DNA of 44,763 nt from Muribaculaceae bacterium (GTDB lineage: Bacteria > Bacteroidota > Bacteroidia > Bacteroidales > Muribaculaceae): NCBI GenBank assembly GCA_017621845.1, contig JAGASI010000003.1:1-44763 (forward strand). Reading direction: 5' to 3'. This document shows positions 24,566-34,087 of the stretch, one piece after another; position 1 is the stretch's first letter; every line of letters starts with the position of its first letter. Position numbers and translations under genes: made by a program. The notes beneath the pieces are model-generated. The model did no database searches. It was not told where the DNA came from and saw only the letters and a list, made by a program, of their open reading frames with translations.

Positions 24566-25861
24566 ATGGACTTCATAAAAGAACTCACCTGGCGCGGCAT
24601 GATTCACTCAATGATGCCCGGCGTCGAAGACCAACTCAACAAAGAAATGACAACAGCCTACCTGGGCATAGACCCAACGGCTGACTCACTACATATAGGC
24701 CACCTCGTAGGCGTCATGATGCTCAAGCACCTGCAGCGCGCCGGACACCGCCCCATAGCTCTCGTGGGCGGCGCCACTGGCATGATTGGCGACCCTTCCA
24801 TGAAAAGCCAGGAACGCAAGCTCATCGATGAGCAGACATTGAGACACAATCAGGAGGCTATCAAACGTCAGCTCGCCAAATTCCTGGACTTTGACTCCGA
24901 TGCCCCCAACGCAGCCATCATGGTCAACAACTATGACTGGATGAAAGACTTCTCTTTCCTCGGCTTCATCCGCGACATCGGCAAGCATATCACCGTCAAC
25001 TATATGATGGCCAAGGACTCGGTCAAGAAACGTCTGTCAGGCGAGAGCCGCGAGGGCATGTCTTTTACCGAATTTTCCTACCAGTTGCTCCAAGGCTATG
25101 ACTTCCTGCACCTATACCAGGACAAGGGATGCCGTCTGCAATTAGGCGGTTCTGACCAATGGGGCAACATGACCACCGGCACCGAACTGATACGCCGCAT
25201 CACCGGCGAGGAAAACGTCTTTGCCATAACATGCCCTCTCATCACCAAGGCCGATGGCGGAAAATTCGGCAAAACCGAAAGCGGTAACGTTTGGCTCGAC
25301 CCACGCTACACGTCTCCTTACAAGTTCTACCAATTCTGGCTCAACGTCTCAGACACCGACGCCGAGAAGTACATCAAGATCTTTACCACTCTCAGCGAGG
25401 AGGAAATCAAGGAACTCGTCGCGCTCCAAGCCCAAGACCCGGGTCAACGGCCATTGCAGAAACGTCTCGCCAAGGAGATTACCACCATGGTACACTCAGC
25501 CGAGGATTATGAGGCCGCCGTCGAGGCTTCTCAGATTTTATTCTCCAACAAGGCCTCAGAGACCTTGCACAAGATTGACGAGGACACCCTGTTGGCTGTC
25601 TTTGAAGGCGTTCCTCAGTTTGAAGTTGACCGTCAGCTTATCGCCGACGGAGTCAAACTCGCCGACCTGCTCACCGATCACGCCAAGGTGTTCCCTTCCA
25701 AAGGTGAGCTCCGCAAACTCGCCCAACAAGGAGGCTTCTCTGTTAACAAGGAGAAGGTCTCCGATGCCTACGCTCCAGTCTCAACCGACATGCTCCTGAA
25801 CGACAAATATATCCTCGTCCAGAAAGGCAAGAAAAACTACTTCCTGATTATCGCCAAGTAG
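24566..25861 (+). CDS. tyrS: Tyrosyl-tRNA synthetase
   Basis: The 431-residue class I synthetase has the HIGH motif in [15 protein letters not shown], the tyrosine-binding YQLLQGYDF and [11 protein letters not shown] segments and the KMSKS equivalent [14 protein letters not shown]-terminal S4-like RNA-binding domain begins about residue 350 ([25 protein letters not shown]). It charges tRNA-Tyr in the cytoplasm. The KFGKT variant is normal for bacterial TyrRS. No T-box or other leader is visible in the 50-bp gap after the aminotransferase gene, so the two may share a transcript. Confidence 0.97.
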   Translation: MDFIKELTWRGMIHSMMPGVEDQLNKEMTTAYLGIDPTADSLHIGHLVGVMMLKHLQRAGHRPIALVGGATGMIGDPSMKSQERKLIDEQTLRHNQEAIKRQLAKFLDFDSDAPNAAIMVNNYDWMKDFSFLGFIRDIGKHITVNYMMAKDSVKKRLSGESREGMSFTEFSYQLLQGYDFLHLYQDKGCRLQLGGSDQWGNMTTGTELIRRITGEENVFAITCPLITKADGGKFGKTESGNVWLDPRYTSPYKFYQFWLNVSDTDAEKYIKIFTTLSEEEIKELVALQAQDPGQRPLQKRLAKEITTMVHSAEDYEAAVEASQILFSNKASETLHKIDEDTLLAVFEGVPQFEVDRQLIADGVKLADLLTDHAKVFPSKGELRKLAQQGGFSVNKEKVSDAYAPVSTDMLLNDKYILVQKGKKNYFLIIAK

Positions 25862-25890
25862 AACATTCATTAGGCCTCTGTGTCCCGATG

Positions 25891-25931
25891 CTTCGAGTTG
25901 TCAAGACATCGACACTTCGAGTCGTCAAGAC
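25891..25931 (+). repeat. Two imperfect 17-bp direct repeats, period 24
   Basis: CTTCGAGTTGTCAAGAC at 25891-25907 recurs at 25915-25931 with one change (T to C), in the 118-bp gap between tyrS and the first kinase gene. They could be a regulator site or a trace of slippage. Confidence 0.6.
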
Positions 25932-25979
25932 TTCTCATATATCTCAATCATCAACCCAGCTCCCTAAAAGAAACACTCC

Positions 25980-27968
25980 ATGGATAACTCCAAAGCTCTT
26001 GCCCCCGGCTCTATACTACAATCGCCATCACGTACTTACACCATACGCTCGGTCCTCGGACGCGGTGGATTCGGCATCACCTACTCGGCCACCTACTCGG
26101 TAGTTGTGGGAGGCCTGCCCGTCAAAGCCATTGTCGCAATCAAGGAGCACTTCATCTCCGAGATGTGTGACCGCGAGGCATCAACATCCCAGGTGATGTA
26201 CTCCCGACCTGTAGCCGAGCGTGTCGAGGCCTCACGCCGCGACTTTATCGCCGAGGCTCGACGACTGAGCCAAGTATCTCAGGGTCAAGAAAATATCGTT
26301 AAGGTGAGCGAAGTATTCGAGGCCAACGACACCGCCTACTATGTCATGGAGTATCTCGAGGGACAATCCTTCAAGGAATATGTCACCGCCCGTGGTGCGC
26401 TGTCTCTCGACGAGACACTTGCCATCATGCTCCCCATCATCAGTGCCGTGGGTCATCTGCACCGCGGCCTGATGACCCACCTTGACATTAAGCCCGCCAA
26501 CATCATGATTACACGCGACGAGAACGGCCGGATACGCCCCGTACTCATCGACTTCGGCTTGTGCAAACACTATAACGAGGACGGCAGCGCCACCTCCACC
26601 ATCAACACCCAAGGCTTCTCGGACGGCTTCGCACCCATCGAACAATATGCCGGCATCAGCCAATTCTCGCCCCAAAGCGACGTATACTCCTTGGCCGCAA
26701 CCATCATGTACTGCCTCACCGGGCAAGTTCCGCCCCGTGCCACCGACCTTGACGCCGAGGCTGTCATCCCTGCCTCTCTCCCGACAAATATACGCCAAAC
26801 CCTGGACAAGGCGCTCCAAATGCGCCGTAACGACCGCCCCGCCAACGCCCAAGTCTTCCTGGAACACCTTTTGGCAAAAAACGCTGCGCCACAGGTTCCC
26901 TCTCAGCCATATTCCGAGCGGCACAATCCCCCACAACCTTGTATATACGGTGGCCACACGGACCCCATCAAAGACGATGACAGCACCAAGCTGACAAATG
27001 ACGACAGCACACAATTGACCGGCGATGACAGCACACAATTGACCGGCGATGACAGCACACAACTGCAAGGCTCATCTGACGACAGCTCCGAGATACCGCC
27101 CGTTGATCCACCGACCGATGACGACTCGGAAGATGACATCGAAGTGCCTCGCAAAAGTCGCACCGCAATATATATAATCGGTGCTCTATTAATAGCCGTA
27201 ATCCTCGGCGTGGGTGCCTACTTCCTGTTCTCAGATAATAATTCCGTTCAAAACCAATACATCTCTTATACTTTTACCAACTACTCCAAGCCTTACGGTC
27301 AAGATGTCACCAACGTTGTCCTATTGGCAAAAGACAACTCAAACAACGACATAAACGCCGTCTGGTGCCTAAGAGACTACTCAGGCGAATATCTTCTACC
27401 TATTGCAATTGGCAACTGGGGTGGTGACAACGTCGATAGCAATATAAAGATATCGTTATATAGCACCAACGGTGGCAACTCTGAAAATGTACTTTTCAAC
27501 AACGGCGAAGGCTACGATATAAACGTCAATCCGTCAGGCTCTACCGCCCAATTTAATGTCAATCCCCTCCAAGATAGCGAAAACTACTTCACCGAAATAT
27601 CCGGCTGGGGTAACACCTATGACCGCGGCGAAAACTATGAACTGTCTGACTTGCTTGTCGGAAATACATACGTAAATACCGAAACAGACGAGTACGGAAC
27701 AAGCACATTGACAATAAAATTTGACTCCAGATACACTTGTACCACGTCATTCATTTCTTCTGACGGATACAGCAAAACTCGAGTCGTCAACTATATCCTT
27801 TTGAGCGATGGACACCTTGCTATCACATCGGGAGACAATCTCATCAATGAATTTACTGTAGCCTATATATCTGACATGAATTCCATACCCTTCTCCATCA
27901 CCATTAGACAAGGTGCTGTAACCGAAGAGACAGACAATAGAGAATACACCGTAACCTTAGTCGAATAA
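25980..27968 (+). CDS. Membrane-anchored Ser/Thr protein kinase (Hanks type)
   Basis: Of the 662 residues, about 20-300 are a eukaryotic-like kinase domain: glycine loop LGRGGFGITYSA, ATP lysine K55 (VAIKEH), catalytic loop HLDIKPANIM (D169, K171, N174; Leu stands where Arg is usual in HRD), DFG at D191 and FAPIEQY in place of APE. An acidic linker follows with four DDST(Q/K)L repeats (about 333-364), then one TM helix (about 394-416) and an extracytoplasmic domain of about 240 residues, rich in Asn/Tyr/Ser strands, with no recognised family. This is the PknB-like layout of cytosolic kinase, single TM and external sensor. A paralogue starts 11 bp downstream. Confidence 0.93.
   Translation: MDNSKALAPGSILQSPSRTYTIRSVLGRGGFGITYSATYSVVVGGLPVKAIVAIKEHFISEMCDREASTSQVMYSRPVAERVEASRRDFIAEARRLSQVSQGQENIVKVSEVFEANDTAYYVMEYLEGQSFKEYVTARGALSLDETLAIMLPIISAVGHLHRGLMTHLDIKPANIMITRDENGRIRPVLIDFGLCKHYNEDGSATSTINTQGFSDGFAPIEQYAGISQFSPQSDVYSLAATIMYCLTGQVPPRATDLDAEAVIPASLPTNIRQTLDKALQMRRNDRPANAQVFLEHLLAKNAAPQVPSQPYSERHNPPQPCIYGGHTDPIKDDDSTKLTNDDSTQLTGDDSTQLTGDDSTQLQGSSDDSSEIPPVDPPTDDDSEDDIEVPRKSRTAIYIIGALLIAVILGVGAYFLFSDNNSVQNQYISYTFTNYSKPYGQDVTNVVLLAKDNSNNDINAVWCLRDYSGEYLLPIAIGNWGGDNVDSNIKISLYSTNGGNSENVLFNNGEGYDINVNPSGSTAQFNVNPLQDSENYFTEISGWGNTYDRGENYELSDLLVGNTYVNTETDEYGTSTLTIKFDSRYTCTTSFISSDGYSKTRVVNYILLSDGHLAITSGDNLINEFTVAYISDMNSIPFSITIRQGAVTEETDNREYTVTLVE
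26976..27071 (+). repeat. Four 24-bp tandem repeats inside the kinase gene
   Basis: Units at 26976, 27000, 27024 and 27048 encode DDSTKLTN, DDSTQLTG, DDSTQLTG and DDSTQLQG. The middle two are nearly identical in DNA, so unit number can probably vary by slippage without breaking the frame. The acidic Ser/Thr repeats lie between kinase domain and TM helix and are plausible autophosphorylation or FHA-docking sites (inference). Confidence 0.85.
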
Positions 27969-27979
27969 TCCCATCATCC

Positions 27980-29695
27980 ATGATCAATACCTCAGCACTC
28001 TCTCCCGGTACAGTACTGCAGTCGCCGACCCGAGCTTATACTATTCAGGCCGTACTGGGACAGGGCGGCTTTGGTATCACATACTCTGCCACCTACTTTG
28101 ACATCGTGGACGGCGAGATGACCATGATGTTTGCGGCCGTCAAGGAACACTTCATCTCATCGCTATCGATGCGCGACCCTCAGACCTCCCAGGTAATCAA
28201 CTCGACGGCTGTCGCCGGGCGTGTCGAAGCCTCACTCAAGGACTTCACCTCCGAGGCGCGACGCCTCAACTCGTTGCGCGGCGCCAACCCCAACATTGTG
28301 GACGTCATCGACGTGTTCACCGCCAACAATACCGCCTACTATGTCATGGAACACCTTGGCAACAACAATCTCCGTGACTATGTCAAGAGCCGTGGCACAC
28401 TGACTCTCAGCGACACCTATACTCTCATGCGCCCCATCATCGAGGCCGTTGCCTACCTCCATGAGAGCCAGATTACCCACCTCGACATCAAGCCCGCCAA
28501 CATCATGTTGGCCGGCCGTCATGACGGCACCACTCGCCCCGTTCTCATCGACTTCGGCCTATCCAAGCACTACAATGACGACGGCAACGCCACCTCCACC
28601 ATCAACATCCAAGGCTTCTCGGACGGCTACGCACCCCTCGAGCAATATGGTGGCATATCCAAGTTCTCGCCTCAAAGCGACGTCTACGCCCTCGCCGCCA
28701 ACATCATCTACTGTCTAACCGGCCATACTCCTCCCAAAGCCACCGACCTCGACAGCGACAAAGCTATCAACGCCATCATCCCCCGGGCGATCCCGGCTAA
28801 AGTGCGCGCCGTCCTGGTCAAAGCCCTCCAGAACTCACGAGCCCTTCGCTACGACAACGCAAGGCTTCTCCTCCGCGACCTCGACAAAGCCATCAATAAT
28901 CCAAAATCCTCGGCTTCCAATACCACTGTCAACACCACCAAATCAACCCATTCATCACGGCACATTCTCGTTATCGCTCTATCGATAATAGTCCTGGCTC
29001 TAATCGGAATGGGCGGATTCTATATCTACAAACATTTTAACAGTTCTGCTTCTTCTTTGACCTCCGATGACTCGTCTTCGCCATCAAGCTCCAACAACAA
29101 CTCCTCTCTAACTTACGCAACAGCTTTCGGTACCGGCAACAACGGCTTTATTGTCGCTGACGACGGGACATGCATATTCTATGATGAAGTCAATAACGTC
29201 CCCTACCCCGCCGGCGTAGGCCAATGGGAAGACTACACCGATGGACACGGAACAAAAATATACTTCAACGCCCAAAATGCCGGAAACCGAAACAATAGAT
29301 ACTTCCACGGAAACCAGATTTATAATATAGAAGGTTCACTCTCCAATAACACTATTTACTTATCATGCAACAGCAATAACGGCAAGATAGCTAACTATGT
29401 CAATCAAATAAATACATTACCGATGCTTGGCAGCATACAAATTTCAAGTATACTCTCCAAGACAACCTGGAAATGTGAACAACTGGACACTACTTTCACA
29501 TTTTACACCACCTACTTTGGCACATTTGACTACAGAGGAAGGCTGATAAGATTTAACTATCTCGTAATAGGCGATGTAATGTCATTAAGCTCAGAAAACA
29601 ACTACTATCACGGCAATATAACCGACACCGACATCGGCGCCACACTCACCCTTCACAGCCAAAACAACCAACTCACCCTCAAACGCATAGAATAA
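27980..29695 (+). CDS. Second membrane-anchored Ser/Thr protein kinase, paralogue
   Basis: This 571-residue protein aligns with the upstream kinase over the catalytic domain with key residues at identical positions: K55, catalytic loop HLDIKPANIM with D169, DFG at D191, then GYAPLEQYGG. A Ser/Thr/Asn-rich linker replaces the DDST repeats. The TM helix is about residues 327-350 (ILVIALSIIVLALIGMGGFYIY), and a 220-residue external domain unlike that of its neighbour follows. The ends of the external domains both finish in short beta strands (TLVE; LTLKRIE). The pair looks like a tandem duplication whose sensors diverged. It is probably co-transcribed with the upstream gene, 11 bp apart. Confidence 0.92.
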   Translation: MINTSALSPGTVLQSPTRAYTIQAVLGQGGFGITYSATYFDIVDGEMTMMFAAVKEHFISSLSMRDPQTSQVINSTAVAGRVEASLKDFTSEARRLNSLRGANPNIVDVIDVFTANNTAYYVMEHLGNNNLRDYVKSRGTLTLSDTYTLMRPIIEAVAYLHESQITHLDIKPANIMLAGRHDGTTRPVLIDFGLSKHYNDDGNATSTINIQGFSDGYAPLEQYGGISKFSPQSDVYALAANIIYCLTGHTPPKATDLDSDKAINAIIPRAIPAKVRAVLVKALQNSRALRYDNARLLLRDLDKAINNPKSSASNTTVNTTKSTHSSRHILVIALSIIVLALIGMGGFYIYKHFNSSASSLTSDDSSSPSSSNNNSSLTYATAFGTGNNGFIVADDGTCIFYDEVNNVPYPAGVGQWEDYTDGHGTKIYFNAQNAGNRNNRYFHGNQIYNIEGSLSNNTIYLSCNSNNGKIANYVNQINTLPMLGSIQISSILSKTTWKCEQLDTTFTFYTTYFGTFDYRGRLIRFNYLVIGDVMSLSSENNYYHGNITDTDIGATLTLHSQNNQLTLKRIE

Positions 29696-29752
29696 CCACT
29701 CAGAACAAGTCTATCTGACCAGTCTAATCTTGATTGCCGGGATGAAAAAATA

Positions 29753-29784
29753 TTTGGTAATCAGCGGTTTTTTTGCTACCTTTG
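29753..29784 (+). promoter_or_regulatory. Promoter of the thrS-infC-rpmI-rplT operon
   Basis: TTTG at 29753-29756 and TACCTTTG at 29777-29784 are separated by 20 nt, an excellent match to the Bacteroidota consensus. Transcription should start near 29791, leaving a leader of about 55 nt. Confidence 0.8.
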
Positions 29785-29800
29785 CGCGCTAATGTGTTTG

Positions 29801-29823
29801 GACACCGTGTTGTAGGCGGTGTC
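29801..29823 (+). promoter_or_regulatory. Leader hairpin upstream of thrS
   Basis: GACACCG (29801-29807) pairs with CGGTGTC (29817-29823) around a 9-nt loop in the short thrS leader. E. coli ThrRS represses its own mRNA through leader hairpins that imitate tRNA-Thr; whether this smaller hairpin does so is unknown. Confidence 0.5.
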
Positions 29824-29846
29824 TTATGTAAAACTTACCAATAATC

Positions 29847-31784
29847 ATGATTAAAATTACCTTTCCCGACAACTCGGTAAAAGAATTTGAGTCAGGCGTT
29901 ACGCCCTACCAAATAGCTCAATCCATCAGCCCTCGTCTGGCACAGGATGTACTTGTAGCCACAGTCAACGAACAACCCTGGGACCTCACCCGCCCCATTA
30001 CCGAAGACGCTACCATCGCCCTCCACAAATGGGATGACGCCGAAGGCAAGCACGCTTTCTGGCACAGCTCGGCCCACCTCCTGGCCGAAGCCCTGCAGGA
30101 GCTTTTCCCCGGCGTGAAATTCGGCATCGGCCCCGCCATCGAAAACGGGTTCTACTATGACATAGACCCGGGTGACAACCAGATTACGGCTGCCGACTTC
30201 CCCCGCATCGAAAAAAAGATGCTCGAGCTTGCACGCGCCAAACAAGACATCGTTCGCCATGACATCTCCAAGGCCGACGCACTCAAGATGTTCGGCGACC
30301 GCAACGAGACTTACAAATGTGAGCTCATCAGCGAGCTCGAGGATGGACACATCACCACATATACCCAAGGCAACTTCACCGACCTGTGCCGCGGCCCTCA
30401 CCTGGCCAACACCAGCGTCATCAAGGCCGCCAAGGTTACATCACTGGCCGGTGCATACTGGCGTGGCGACGAGAAACGTAACCAACTCGTCAGAGTATAT
30501 GGCATCACATTCCCCAAACAGAAGATGCTCGACGAGTACCTCGCCCTGCTTGAGGAAGCCAAAAAACGCGACCACCGCAAACTCGGCAAAGAGATGGAAC
30601 TCTTTGCCTTCTCCCAGAATGTCGGTGCCGGTCTGCCCCTATGGTTGCCCAAGGGTGCCGCCCTCCGTGACCGTCTCGAACAATTTCTGCGCAAAATCCA
30701 GAAACAATATGGCTACCAACAGGTAATCACGCCCCATATCGGCAACAAAAACCTCTATGTCACCTCAGGCCACTATGCCAAATATGGCAAAGACTCATTC
30801 CAACCCATCCACACCCCCGAGGAAGGCGAGGAATACCTGCTCAAACCCATGAACTGCCCCCACCACTGCGAGATATTCCGTGCCCTGCCCCGCTCTTACC
30901 GCGAGCTCCCACTGAGACTCGCCGAGTTTGGCACCGTTTACCGCTATGAGCAGTCAGGCGAGCTACACGGCCTCACTCGCGTGCGTGGCTTCACTCAGGA
31001 CGATGCTCACATCTACTGTGCCGCCGACCAAATCAAGGACGAATTCCTCAAAGTGATGGACATCATCCTCTACATCTTCAAGGCTCTCAAGTTTGACAAC
31101 TACGAGGCCCAGATTTCACTACGCGACCCGGCCCATAAAGAAAAATACATCGGCTCGGACGAGAACTGGCATCTTGCCGAACAAGCCATCATCGAAGCCT
31201 GTGAAGAAAAAGGACTTAAAGCCCGCAAAGAACTTGGCGAAGCCGCCTTCTACGGCCCCAAACTCGACTTTATGGTCAAGGACGCTATCGGACGCCGCTG
31301 GCAATTAGGTACAATCCAGGTTGACTACAACCTCCCCGAGCGCTTCCAACTCGAGTACACCGGCGCCGATAATGCCAAACACCGCCCGGTGATGATACAC
31401 CGAGCCCCCTTCGGCTCAATGGAACGATTTGTCGCCGTATTACTCGAGCACACCGCCGGACGATTCCCACTGTGGCTCGCTCCCGACCAAGTTGTGGTAC
31501 TACCTATTTCTGAAAAATTCAACGACTATGCCCACCGCGTCGCCAACGAGCTCAATCTTGCCGACATACGCACTCTCGTTGATGACCGCAACGAAAAAAT
31601 CGGCAAAAAAATACGCGACAACGAGCTCAAACGTATCCCCTACATGCTCATCGTTGGCGAAAAAGAAGCACAAAATGACGAAGTTTCTGTAAGAAAACAG
31701 GGCGAGGGAGACAAAGGTATGATGAAAATTACTACCTTTGCAAAATATTTGACCGACGAAGTCAACGCATCTATTAATCAATAA
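29847..31784 (+). CDS. thrS: Threonyl-tRNA synthetase
   Basis: The 645-residue class II synthetase has all expected parts: an N-terminal TGS domain (about 1-60), an editing domain with the [11 protein letters not shown] zinc/editing histidines, motif 2 within [18 protein letters not shown], the zinc-binding [10 protein letters not shown], motif 3 ([16 protein letters not shown]) and a C-terminal anticodon-binding domain ([17 protein letters not shown] onward). It charges tRNA-Thr and hydrolyses mischarged Ser-tRNA-Thr. It begins the conserved thrS-infC-rpmI-rplT operon, with infC only 9 bp after its stop. Confidence 0.98.
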   Translation: MIKITFPDNSVKEFESGVTPYQIAQSISPRLAQDVLVATVNEQPWDLTRPITEDATIALHKWDDAEGKHAFWHSSAHLLAEALQELFPGVKFGIGPAIENGFYYDIDPGDNQITAADFPRIEKKMLELARAKQDIVRHDISKADALKMFGDRNETYKCELISELEDGHITTYTQGNFTDLCRGPHLANTSVIKAAKVTSLAGAYWRGDEKRNQLVRVYGITFPKQKMLDEYLALLEEAKKRDHRKLGKEMELFAFSQNVGAGLPLWLPKGAALRDRLEQFLRKIQKQYGYQQVITPHIGNKNLYVTSGHYAKYGKDSFQPIHTPEEGEEYLLKPMNCPHHCEIFRALPRSYRELPLRLAEFGTVYRYEQSGELHGLTRVRGFTQDDAHIYCAADQIKDEFLKVMDIILYIFKALKFDNYEAQISLRDPAHKEKYIGSDENWHLAEQAIIEACEEKGLKARKELGEAAFYGPKLDFMVKDAIGRRWQLGTIQVDYNLPERFQLEYTGADNAKHRPVMIHRAPFGSMERFVAVLLEHTAGRFPLWLAPDQVVVLPISEKFNDYAHRVANELNLADIRTLVDDRNEKIGKKIRDNELKRIPYMLIVGEKEAQNDEVSVRKQGEGDKGMMKITTFAKYLTDEVNASINQ

Positions 31785-31793
31785 AAAGCCTGA

Positions 31794-32390
31794 ATGGAGA
31801 AAAAACCCTTTAACCCCGGACCGCGTCCACCGCGTCCCACCAACAACAACCGTGGCCCCGTGCGTCGCGGCGAAAAAACCAACCCCAACCTTATCAACGA
31901 GCAGATACGTGCGCGTGAAGTACGTCTGGTCGGCGATAACGTCACTCCGGGAATTTATTCCATTCACGAGGCGCGCAACATCGCCGATGAGCTCGAGCTC
32001 GACCTGGTTGAAATATCACCCAACGCCGAGCCTCCCGTATGCAAGATCCTTGACTATCAGAAATATCTCTACCAACAGAAAAAGAAACAGAAAGAAATCA
32101 AAGCCAAGGCAACCAAGGTTGTAATCAAGGAAATAAGATTTGGACCACAAACCGATGACCACGACTACAACTTCAAGCTCAAGCACGCCATGGGCTTCCT
32201 TCAGGAAGGTTCAAAAGTCAAGGCCTATGTCTTCTTCAAAGGCCGCTCCATCCTGTTCAAAGAACAAGGCGAAGTACTGTTGCTGAGATTTGCCAATGAC
32301 CTCGAAGACTATGGCAAAGTCGAGCAGATGCCACTACTCGAAGGCAAACGCATGATTATAATGCTCGCGCCCAAGAAAACCAAAGCCTAA
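31794..32390 (+). CDS. infC: Translation initiation factor IF-3
   Basis: The 198-residue protein contains the IF-3 N-domain ([16 protein letters not shown], then [17 protein letters not shown]), the lysine-rich linker helix and the C-domain ([17 protein letters not shown] to the end). IF-3 binds the 30S subunit, prevents premature 50S joining and checks the start codon. About 27 extra basic/Pro-rich residues precede the N-domain, common in Bacteroidota. The start is ATG rather than the rare ATT used by E. coli for autoregulation, so start-codon autocontrol is not expected here. Confidence 0.97.
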   Translation: MEKKPFNPGPRPPRPTNNNRGPVRRGEKTNPNLINEQIRAREVRLVGDNVTPGIYSIHEARNIADELELDLVEISPNAEPPVCKILDYQKYLYQQKKKQKEIKAKATKVVIKEIRFGPQTDDHDYNFKLKHAMGFLQEGSKVKAYVFFKGRSILFKEQGEVLLLRFANDLEDYGKVEQMPLLEGKRMIIMLAPKKTKA

Positions 32391-32474
32391 ACCGCAATTT
32401 TAACGGCCCAAACGCACCTCTAAGCAGCGTCAAGCCATTTTTAGATAACACGATTTAATTAATTTTTATTAGCA

Positions 32475-32672
32475 ATGCCCAAGATTAAAACTAACTCCGG
32501 TGCCAAAAAGAGGTTCGCCCTTACCGGATCAGGAAAAATCAAAAGAAAACACGCTTTCAAAAGTCACATCCTGACCAAGAAAACTAAAAAGCAAAAACGT
32601 AACCTCACCCACTTCGGTCTTATCTCCAAGGTTGACGAGGGTAACGTAAAAAGCCTGCTCGCCCTCAAGTAA
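32475..32672 (+). CDS. rpmI: Large-subunit ribosomal protein bL35
   Basis: This 65-residue basic protein starts [20 protein letters not shown] and contains [14 protein letters not shown], the standard bL35 pattern and length. It lies 84 bp after infC and 176 bp before rplT in the usual order. It is part of the 50S subunit. Confidence 0.97.
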   Translation: MPKIKTNSGAKKRFALTGSGKIKRKHAFKSHILTKKTKKQKRNLTHFGLISKVDEGNVKSLLALK

Positions 32673-32848
32673 TAACCCAATCACGAGGTTGTTACATGAC
32701 TTACAGCAATCATGCTTTTTAGCACAGCATCATCGTTTCCTTTTAATTTAATTCGTGATTCTATTTAACTTCTTTCACTAACCGAATGGTCAGCCCTCAA
32801 GTGCAATAAAAACATCCTTGCCGCTGACATTCAAAAACTCAAAGAACA
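32673..32848 (+). promoter_or_regulatory. Structured spacer between rpmI and rplT, candidate L20 control region
   Basis: This 176-bp gap is long for two ribosomal genes that are usually close together. AATCACGA (32679-32686) can pair with TCGTGATT (32753-32760), closing a domain that holds a smaller hairpin, ATGCT (32712-32716) with AGCAT (32726-32730). L20 represses its own synthesis in E. coli and Bacillus by binding leader RNA, so an autoregulatory element is plausible here. No exact TAnnTTTG promoter is seen inside. Confidence 0.45.
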
Positions 32849-33199
32849 ATGCCTAGATCAGTAAACCACGTCGCTTCGCGCGCTCGTCGTAAAAAAATCC
32901 TCAAACTCACCCGTGGCTACTTTGGTTGCCGCCGCAATGTCTGGACCGTCGCCAAGAATACTTGGGAAAAAGGTTTGACATACGCCTACCGTGACCGCAA
33001 GAACAAAAAACGCAACTTCCGCGCTCTGTGGATCCAGCGTATCAACGCAGCCGCTCGTCTTGAGAATCTTTCTTACTCCAAACTCATGGGTCTTATCCAC
33101 AAAAGCGGTATCGAAATCAACCGCAAAGTCCTCGCTGACCTTGCGCTGAACAACCCCGCCGCCTTCAAGGCCATTGTTGAAAAAGTCAAAAACGCCTAA
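32849..33199 (+). CDS. rplT: Large-subunit ribosomal protein bL20
   Basis: The 116-residue protein starts [20 protein letters not shown] and has the family segments [21 protein letters not shown] and [21 protein letters not shown]. bL20 binds 23S rRNA early in 50S assembly and commonly represses its own operon. It is the last gene before the terminator at 33258. Confidence 0.98.
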   Translation: MPRSVNHVASRARRKKILKLTRGYFGCRRNVWTVAKNTWEKGLTYAYRDRKNKKRNFRALWIQRINAAARLENLSYSKLMGLIHKSGIEINRKVLADLALNNPAAFKAIVEKVKNA

Positions 33200-33257
33200 T
33201 ACGGACAAAGCTCAATACTTTACCCCAAAAAGGCCATAGACCTTTCAAGTAAGAAAA

Positions 33258-33295
33258 AAATAACGGTGTGTCATCCCGACACACCGTTATTTTTT
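33258..33295 (+). terminator. Terminator of the thrS-rplT operon
   Basis: A perfect 15-bp stem (33258-33272 with 33278-33292) and a 5-nt loop are followed by a T run to 33295 and preceded by an A run, making a strong rho-independent and nearly symmetric terminator. Confidence 0.92.
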
Positions 33296-33465
33296 ACACT
33301 CCACCTCATCATCCCAACCGTTGACCAGCGTAAAGGAGCGGATGGCAGAGGCCGGCGTGCAAGAAGGTTCTAAAATAATGTGATAGACATGAAAGACCAC
33401 GGTTATAGCCGTTCAATATGCTCGGGACGAAGCCTGTCAGTGATGAATAATACTGAATTAAGATG

Positions 33466-33750
33466 AGCGAGGGCCGGAGGCCCGCGTTGTGATTAACTGC
33501 ATGCGCAGGGCCGGCGGCCCGGAGCTTGCAGCTTATACTGAGCCGCGGAGTCTTAGGCCCGGAGGGCCGGGTTGTGGTAACCGGTGAAGATAACTTATTG
33601 TAATTAGCAGAGTCTCTACCTCAACTCAGGCCTCCGGCCCTCACTCAAAAGTGACCGGTTACCCCCCCCCCCGGCTTCGGGACTCTGTCCCTGCACCGGG
33701 GGTTAATCACAGCCCGGCGCTCCGCGCCTGCATCCCGTGCCCGGGAGTTT
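33466..33750. repeat. Cluster of GC-rich palindromic repeats (REP-like)
   Basis: At least five short hairpins with 4- to 5-bp stems and 3-nt loops (for example GGGCC-GGA-GGCCC at 33471-33483, GGGCC-GGC-GGCCC at 33508-33520, GGCCC-GGA-GGGCC at 33556-33568) occur within 285 bp. Two full units, one per strand (33471-33530 plus; 33669-33728 minus), share the order hairpin, TGTGATTAAC linker, outer stem, GCA, inner hairpin, outer stem. The outer-stem bases differ but pairing is kept. A C11 run lies at 33662-33672. No ORF here is credible. Confidence 0.75.
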
Positions 33751-33872
33751 GCAGTTCAACCAGGGGTGCTACCAACCGCTCATGTCCGCTGACCCATAAT
33801 TATGCTTCCACACAACTATGTTTTATAGCATATATCATGACAAATTTTAATTTTTAATATCACTTTTTACAC

Positions 33873-33909
33873 TACTTTTGTAAACAAATGAAAATTTTCA
33901 TTAACTTTG
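33873..33909 (+). promoter_or_regulatory. Promoter of the CHASE2/caspase gene run
   Basis: TTTG (33877-33880), a 21-nt spacer and TAACTTTG (33902-33909) match the Bacteroidota consensus. TACTTTTG at 33873-33880 is an overlapping alternative -7. The leader to 34088 would be about 170 nt, AT-rich, with no clear fold. Confidence 0.65.
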
Positions 33910-34087
33910 CAAATATTTAGCACTTACAGCAATAAAAATACCAAAATTTGGTTTAACCAACAATTATCACTTCTTTCTAATAAATCTCCTAAAAAACCTG
34001 AATAAACCAATACATAATGATTATCACAGATATGTGAATAATTGCCCAATCCAATCCCCACATTATATAATATAAGCAATTACAGAT

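Noticed and set aside
26232..27068. 278-residue minus-strand ORF opposite the first kinase
   Set aside because: The true kinase frame on the plus strand has all catalytic motifs; the antisense frame is low-complexity Val/Gly.
33662..33672. C11 run as a phase-variation switch
   Set aside because: It lies in non-coding repeat sequence, not in a gene or between promoter boxes.
33651..33857. 68-residue plus-strand ORF in the palindromic cluster
   Set aside because: It runs through the C11 tract and hairpins, has Pro/Arg-rich composition typical of GC-rich repeats, and has no domain or credible start signal.
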